NCBI RefSeq assembly: GCF_003208175.1
Contig: NZ_QKMR01000004.1
Location: forward strand, 1 to 64,000
Source of the DNA: Ruminiclostridium sufflavum DSM 19573
GTDB taxonomy: Bacteria > Bacillota > Clostridia > Acetivibrionales > DSM-1351
DNA length: 64,000 nucleotides
Direction: 5' to 3'
Numbering within the stretch: position 1 is the stretch's first letter; each line of letters begins with the position of its first letter. Position numbers and translations under genes: made by a program. This document shows, one piece after another, positions 58,841-64,000 of this stretch. The notes below the pieces were generated by a model. That model ran no database searches, was not told where the DNA came from, and saw only the letters and a list, made by a program, of their open reading frames with translations.

Positions 58841-58871
58841 ACCTCCGCGCCCAATCCGGGCACAAAAATTT
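58841..58871 (-). promoter_or_regulatory. SD module copy 4
   Basis: On the minus strand a T-run leads to GTGCCC-GGATT-GGGC and GCGGAGGTTA directly before dnaI. It has the most stable hairpin of the four modules. Confidence 0.5.
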
Positions 58872-58901
58872 GGTAAAGCCTTCGTGGATGTTTTCGAGCT
58901 T

Positions 58902-59888
58902 TTAAGAGGATTTAGTTGAATTTGTAAAAAAATTATCATAATAATCTTCATTATACTGACGCTGTTCAAAATTATCTCTTTGTGAATCCTTGGCCTTTTG
59001 AACATTTTTTGTTCCCTCACGCTGGGATTTAAGGCTATTGTCATAGCTAAATATTTCCTCTGGCGAAAGCAATCCTAAATCATGCCATTTGGTTATAATA
59101 TTATTTAGGAACTTAAAGTCAGGATTTGTTTTGCCGACAGTCTTTTTGAGAGCAATTTCTATAACATCAATATTATATTTATAGTCAATAACCCACTTTT
59201 CAACAAATTCATGCTCATATTCGGTAAGAGCCCTTCTCAGGCGCAGTTTTTTTATTATTGTTCCCTTGACACCGCGAACATGGGACATTTCTTCAAAATA
59301 TTTCTCCAAATCGAAAAAGTTCTGTATTCCGCGGCGGTGCCAGCTGTTTGCAACAGCCTCTATGTAGCTTTTATGAAAGGTGTTGTTGTCATGACAATAC
59401 TTAAAGAGCGTATACATTACGTCCTCATCAAATTTATATATGGAAAACCAATTGTCTATTGTTAAATACCAATTTGGCGGCATAAGGCCCTGAAAAAATT
59501 TTGAATTAATTGCCGAAAGAGTACTGTTTCGGCTTTTATTCTTTTCAAAGTTTTCATTTGCCTGTTCCGGAGATGAAATTGACTTTAGCTTATATATACG
59601 TTTTATCTCCGCATCCTTTAAATCAGTTAACTGAACCTTATCTTCAACCCATGAAATAACCTCAAGATTATCAAGAGCGGTGAGAGCTGCTTTTACTTCG
59701 TCATGAGTTAAATTAAGAGTTTTGGCAATTTCATCTGTTGCAGCCTTTTTGTTATGCTTGCATAAAAAAAGCATGTATAAGTATACCTTCACGCTGCCGC
59801 TATCCATAGAAGGCATATATTGACTGATAAAAATATCCGGCACTGATGTGTCAGAATATAGCAATGACTTAAAGTCCTCAAAATACAT
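58902..59888 (-). CDS. dnaD: Primosomal protein DnaD
   Basis: The 328-residue DnaD protein has an N-terminal winged-helix DDBH1 domain (residues ~25-110, AATDEIAKTLNLTHDEVKAA) and two C-terminal DDBH2 domains, the last with the conserved YIxxI-like KFLNNIITKWHDLGLLSPEE. It remodels DNA and recruits the helicase with DnaI at the origin and at restart sites. Two DDBH2 copies (~135-205 and 210-280) make it longer than Bacillus DnaD (~230). AAAGGAG precedes the ATG. Confidence 0.9.
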   Translation of the reverse strand: MYFEDFKSLLYSDTSVPDIFISQYMPSMDSGSVKVYLYMLFLCKHNKKAATDEIAKTLNLTHDEVKAALTALDNLEVISWVEDKVQLTDLKDAEIKRIYKLKSISSPEQANENFEKNKSRNSTLSAINSKFFQGLMPPNWYLTIDNWFSIYKFDEDVMYTLFKYCHDNNTFHKSYIEAVANSWHRRGIQNFFDLEKYFEEMSHVRGVKGTIIKKLRLRRALTEYEHEFVEKWVIDYKYNIDVIEIALKKTVGKTNPDFKFLNNIITKWHDLGLLSPEEIFSYDNSLKSQREGTKNVQKAKDSQRDNFEQRQYNEDYYDNFFTNSTKSS

Positions 59889-60182
59889 TTTTTACTCCTT
59901 TAATAAAAGTCCTATTATATGCATTTATGCCGGAAAGGCTCCGTTAAACCGATAATTATAAAAGCAATAGGATTAATAAATTTATATTAATGATATAATT
60001 ATAACATAAAGTTCAGGTAAAAATTATTATTAATATTTTTTGTGATTGTGGTAAGTTCACAAATATGAAAGTCAAAATTGCAATATTATTTATAGTTTGA
60101 TGCAAAAAGGCTACTTTTTATAATGAAAATCAGCAATACAGTTGTAAAAATGCAGGAACAAATAAGTATCTTTCAAAAAGTG

Positions 60183-60266
60183 TTGACTAATCAAGGTATA
60201 GGTGCTAATATATATTTAACGTAAGCAAAGGTGCTGCAGATAATTATTTCTGTAGCACTTTTTTGG
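60183..60266 (+). ncRNA. Promoter with immediate terminator: putative tiny RNA or attenuated leader
   Basis: TTGACT (60183-60188) and TAATAT (60206-60211) are 17 bp apart. About 20 nt after the -10 box a strong hairpin GTGCTGCAGA/TCTGTAGCAC (60231-60258) is followed by six T. The transcript would be ~48 nt unless it reads through toward amt. Confidence 0.45.
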
Positions 60267-60340
60267 TTTAAAGTGAATAATGTTCTCAAAGTAAATTATA
60301 AAGTATACCTTTACCGGTAAAAACATTACACGATGACGTG

Positions 60341-60373
60341 TATTCGCAGATATGGCGAATATGCGTTTTTTTA
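60341..60373 (+). terminator. Second hairpin in the amt leader, possible terminator
   Basis: TATTCGC and GCGAATA pair around AGATATG, followed by TGCG and seven T. A small ACACG/CGTGT hairpin lies just upstream. If amt is read from the promoter at 60183, this is a second barrier. Confidence 0.5.
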
Positions 60374-60377
60374 TGCA

Positions 60378-60455
60378 TCAGGATTACCAGAGTCGCTTGC
60401 GGTTTAAGCCCTCGCGACAAAAGGATATTGTTTCCTAGCTGATGGTAATTGACTT
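60378..60455 (+). repeat. Dispersed intergenic stem-loop repeat, copy H
   Basis: The right arm AGCTGATGGTAATTGACTT (60437-60455) differs from consensus by A to G; its left arm GGATTACCAGA (60381-60391) shows the matching T to C change. It lies 45 bp before amt. Confidence 0.6.
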
Positions 60456-60499
60456 TATATTATGCCAATTAAAGGGGTTATAGGAAGGGAGATGGTTTT

Positions 60500-62173
60500 A
60501 TGTTTCAGGCAGTAGATGTAATATGGACTTTAGTAGCGGCAGCATTGGTATTCTTTATGCAGGCAGGCTTTGCAATGTTGGAAACGGGTTTTACCAGAGC
60601 AAAAAATGCAGGAAATATTATAATGAAAAATCTTATGGATTTTGCTATAGGCTCAATAGCTTTCTGGATATTAGGTTTTGGTTTAATGTTTGGTGCAAGT
60701 CAGTTCGGAATTATAGGAGCTCCAAGTCTTTTTGCAACAGGTGACGGAGTGAATGCAGGCCTTCCCGGACCGGTTTTCCTGATATTCCAAACCGTATTTT
60801 GTGCGACAGCAGCAACAATAGTATCAGGTGCCATGGCAGAACGTACAAAATTTATAGCATATTGTATTTATAGTCTGGTGATAAGTGCTGTTGTGTACCC
60901 GATATCCGGTCACTGGATATGGGGCGGCGGCTGGCTATCGCAGCTCGGTTTCCACGATTTTGCAGGTTCAACGGCGGTTCATATGGTGGGTGGGATAACA
61001 GCATTAATTGGTGCTAAAATGTTAGGGCCGCGTATCGGAAAGTATGACAAGGACGGAAAAGTAAAAGCTATTCCCGGACACAGCTTGACGTTGGGTGCAT
61101 TAGGCGTATTCATTCTTTGGTTTGGCTGGTTCGGATTTAATTCCGGTTCTACAGTATCGGCAACAGGGGATGATACACTTACAATGATGGGTAAGATATT
61201 TATAACGACTAATCTTGCAGCGGCGGCGTCAGCAACAGTAGCAATGACTATTACATGGATACGGTATAAAAAACCTGATGTCTCAATGACTTTGAATGCT
61301 GTTTTGGGCGGCCTAGTGGCAATAACTGCCGGCTGTGATGCGGTAAGTCCGGCAGGGGCGGCAATAATAGGTGTGATTGCAGCCTTTGTGGTTGTATTTG
61401 GTATAGAGTTTATTGACAAGGTTTTGAAAATAGATGACCCGGTGGGAGCCGTAGGGGTTCACGGATTATGCGGTGCGGCGGGAACACTGCTGGTAGGTAT
61501 ATTTGCTTTAGACGGCGGCTTACTGTATGGCGGCGGACTTCACTATTTCGGAATTCAAGCATTAGGAGTTATATCGGTTGCAGTACTGGTTACAGTTTTA
61601 ATGCTTGTTGTTTTTACAGTAATAAGAAAAACCGTTGGATTACGTGTTTCAAAGGAAGAAGAAATTATAGGCTTGGATATTGAAGAGCATGGACTTGTAA
61701 GCTCCTATGCAGACTTTATGCCTGCACTGACTGTTTCAGATGGTGTAGAGATTCCTGTTCATATTGATAAAGCGATTCCTGTGATAGATAAGTCTGCCAG
61801 ACCTGCAGATTCAGAAGTAAAAATGACAAAAGTCGAGATAATAACCAAGGTAACTAAATTTGATGCATTGAAGGAAGCAATGAATGATATAGGAATAACG
61901 GGAATGACAGTTTCAAATGTCTTGGGCTGCGGTATGCAAAGGGGAAGCAGGGAATATTACCGCGGTATTGAAATGGAGATTAAATTATTACCGAAAATAA
62001 GGGTAGAAATAGTCATTTGTAAGATTCCTGTTTCAGAAGTAGTTAATGCTGCTAAACGTGTACTGTACACAGGTAAAATTGGCGATGGCAAAATCTTTAT
62101 TTATAATGTGGAAAATGTTATAAAAGTGCGTACAAGTGAAGAGGGGTATGATGCTCTTCAGGATGATGAATAG
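60500..62173 (+). CDS. amt: Ammonium transporter fused to a PII (GlnB/GlnK) domain
   Basis: The 557-residue fusion has Amt (residues 1-~400, 11 membrane helices) with the twin pore histidines in [11 protein letters not shown] and [11 protein letters not shown], a linker, and a PII domain from residue ~441 to the end. The PII part has the T-loop with YYRG (Y487 at the GlnB Tyr51 position) and the B-loop [13 protein letters not shown] normally plugs Amt when nitrogen is ample; here it is tethered. No separate glnB is in the window. GGAAGGGAG precedes the ATG. Confidence 0.93.
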   Translation: MFQAVDVIWTLVAAALVFFMQAGFAMLETGFTRAKNAGNIIMKNLMDFAIGSIAFWILGFGLMFGASQFGIIGAPSLFATGDGVNAGLPGPVFLIFQTVFCATAATIVSGAMAERTKFIAYCIYSLVISAVVYPISGHWIWGGGWLSQLGFHDFAGSTAVHMVGGITALIGAKMLGPRIGKYDKDGKVKAIPGHSLTLGALGVFILWFGWFGFNSGSTVSATGDDTLTMMGKIFITTNLAAAASATVAMTITWIRYKKPDVSMTLNAVLGGLVAITAGCDAVSPAGAAIIGVIAAFVVVFGIEFIDKVLKIDDPVGAVGVHGLCGAAGTLLVGIFALDGGLLYGGGLHYFGIQALGVISVAVLVTVLMLVVFTVIRKTVGLRVSKEEEIIGLDIEEHGLVSSYADFMPALTVSDGVEIPVHIDKAIPVIDKSARPADSEVKMTKVEIITKVTKFDALKEAMNDIGITGMTVSNVLGCGMQRGSREYYRGIEMEIKLLPKIRVEIVICKIPVSEVVNAAKRVLYTGKIGDGKIFIYNVENVIKVRTSEEGYDALQDDE

Positions 62174-62202
62174 AAAATTACCTCCTGTTCAGATAAAGCT
62201 GT

Positions 62203-62250
62203 CAAAAAGCAGTGACCTTTAATATCAGGATAAAAGGTCACTGCTTTTTG
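62203..62250 (+). terminator. Terminator of amt
   Basis: CAAAAAGCAGTGACCTTT and its exact complement form an 18 bp stem around a 12-nt loop. It is perfect and works in both directions. From 62251 to 62504 I see no gene. Confidence 0.95.
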
Positions 62251-62504
62251 ATTTGCAGCTTGGTACAAGGGTTGCCCATCTTAGGTATATAAAGCTTAAT
62301 GGTGTAACAGAATAATCCGCTTTCCGACTTGATTATGTATTTCGTTAATTTCCTATAGAGAAATCAGAAAAAAAGAAGTAACTGCACCAAAGTACCTACA
62401 TCATTTAAATTTTTATTCCTTGCTATTTAATTGAGACTCTTCCTGATATTTACGGTGTCAATACGGTGACAAGCAAATTAAAATAGAAATATAAACTAAG
62501 AAAC

Positions 62505-62541
62505 AAAAAACCCCTTAAAGCTTATGCTAAAGGGGTTTTTT
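62505..62541 (-). terminator. Terminator of tRNA-Arg
   Basis: AAAAAACCCCTT and AAGGGGTTTTTT are perfect 12 bp arms; the stem begins 5 bp after the tRNA 3' end on the minus strand. Confidence 0.92.
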
Positions 62542-62545
62542 AATA

Positions 62546-62622
62546 TGGCGCGCCCGACAGAGATCGAATCCACAACCTTCTGGTCCGTAGCCAGACGCTC
62601 TATCCAATTGAGCTACGGGCGC
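62546..62622 (-). tRNA. tRNA-Arg(ACG)
   Basis: The 77 nt including CCA have acceptor GCGCCCG/CGGGCGC, D arm TAGCTCAATTGGATAGAGC, anticodon stem TCTGG/CCAGA around CTACGGA (anticodon ACG) and T arm GGATTCGATCTC. The wobble A is expected to be edited to inosine. Confidence 0.97.
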
Positions 62623-62713
62623 ATATTTTAGCCGCATAAAAGCAGGGCGGCAATGTTTACGTGCAAATAATATATTAATACATAATTGACAAAAAAGCAA
62701 GTACTCATTAATA

Positions 62714-62932
62714 AAAAATTAAGTTGTATTTAAGTTGTATGATTATATTGTTAAATGCTATTGACATCATATTTTACTGACATTATGATAGAATTATTAA
62801 ATTAAATATGCGGAACAGGTATAAAATTAATAATAAAAATAAAGTTATATTTAAGTTGTACAGTTATTTTTAAAATAGCATTGGGAATATTTTTACTTAC
62901 ATGATAGAAGCATTAAATTCAATTGCTGTCGA
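62714..62932. repeat. Imperfect tandem duplication containing a promoter
   Basis: Two diverged copies (about 62714-62812 and 62838-62932) share TATTTAAGTTGTA near the start and TGATAGAA..ATTAAATT near the end. They precede the arabinofuranosidase gene. The gap 62623-63198 holds no gene. Confidence 0.6.
62761..62789 (+). promoter_or_regulatory. Candidate promoter in the first repeat copy
   Basis: TTGACA (62761-62766) and TATGAT (62784-62789) are 17 bp apart. In the second copy the same place reads TTGGGA with a spacer about 3 bp shorter, so only the first looks active. It would give a ~400 nt leader to the GH51 gene. Confidence 0.55.
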
Positions 62933-63180
62933 CTGAAAAACCAGTTTAAAAGCAATATTAGCCTAAAAAAATGATATAAAATATTCTTAATATAAATATA
63001 GTTTCTAAGGCGTTAAGCCTTGATTGACTTTATAGAAATTGTTATTTTCCGCAGGTAACAGCTGCCGAAGGGTGGTTATAATTCATAAATGAGGTATTTA
63101 CACGAATATAAATGACTAGGTCTGTTCAACAGGTAAACTTAGGCTTTTCACAATTAATTTTAAATATTTTAATGCCGTAA

Positions 63181-64000
<820 letters not shown>

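Noticed and set aside
60300-60373. ANTAR-type dual-hairpin antiterminator before amt
   Set aside because: ANTAR targets have two hairpins with six-base loops carrying A1 and G4; the loops here are 4 and 7 bases and do not fit.
60447-60480. TTGACT in the repeat arm acting as a -35 box for amt
   Set aside because: No -10 hexamer at 16-18 bp in this or the other copies; the TTGACT is part of the repeat arm.

Overview
This window carries a bacterial replication origin and about 60 kb around it, from a low-GC, endospore-forming member of the Clostridia. The spore genes (bofA, a yabG remnant, SPOCS/LysM protein, cotS-like, sleB-ypeB), the gene order of the origin and the alpha-L-arabinofuranosidase at the right edge suggest a plant-polysaccharide-degrading clostridium of the Ruminiclostridium type. 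That genus assignment is an inference; no species can be named from the sequence alone. Genes run away from the origin on both sides, so most are on the leading strand.

Left arm (1-13.8 kb, mostly minus strand): the 5' end of a 16S rRNA gene with tandem consensus promoters, a HelD-type helicase, gyrA, noc, rsmG, mnmG, mnmE, khpB/jag, yidC, yidD, rnpA and rpmH. Origin (13.8-16 kb): DnaA-box clusters lie on both sides of dnaA, giving a bipartite oriC like that of Bacillus. Right arm start (15.9-24.5 kb): dnaN, an S4 protein, recF, remB, gyrB, two perfect parS sites, soj/parA, parB, a DUF4446 protein and a membrane TPR protein.

24.7-36.4 kb: two tRNA-Ser genes, pssA, a PpaX-like phosphatase, a general-stress-type protein, yaaL, bofA, a CotS-like protein, fhs, a yabG stub, veg with a perfect sigma-A promoter, a SPOCS/LysM protein, ispE and a GntR regulator.

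36.6-44.1 kb is the most unusual block. It is a co-directional run of a classic AAA ATPase, PspA (ESCRT-III superfamily), a GNAT acetyltransferase, a two-helix membrane coiled-coil protein, a DUF342/FapA-like protein and a triple-GAF protein. I read it as a candidate membrane-remodelling or stress cassette with an ESCRT-III/Vps4-like logic.

44.3-64 kb: acpS-yhaO-yhaN, an SH3/NlpC-P60 lipoprotein whose catalytic residues are substituted, a UgtP-type glycosyltransferase, sleB-ypeB, a small cluster of uncharacterised envelope genes, a CPBP protease, the primosome pair dnaI-dnaD, an ammonium transporter fused to a PII domain, tRNA-Arg and a partial GH51 arabinofuranosidase.

Two unannotated sequence families cross the window. 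One is an intergenic stem-loop repeat (arms close to AAGTCAATTACTATC and its complement) with at least six copies. The other is a Shine-Dalgarno module (T-run, small hairpin, GGCGTGGAGGT) in front of four unrelated genes.
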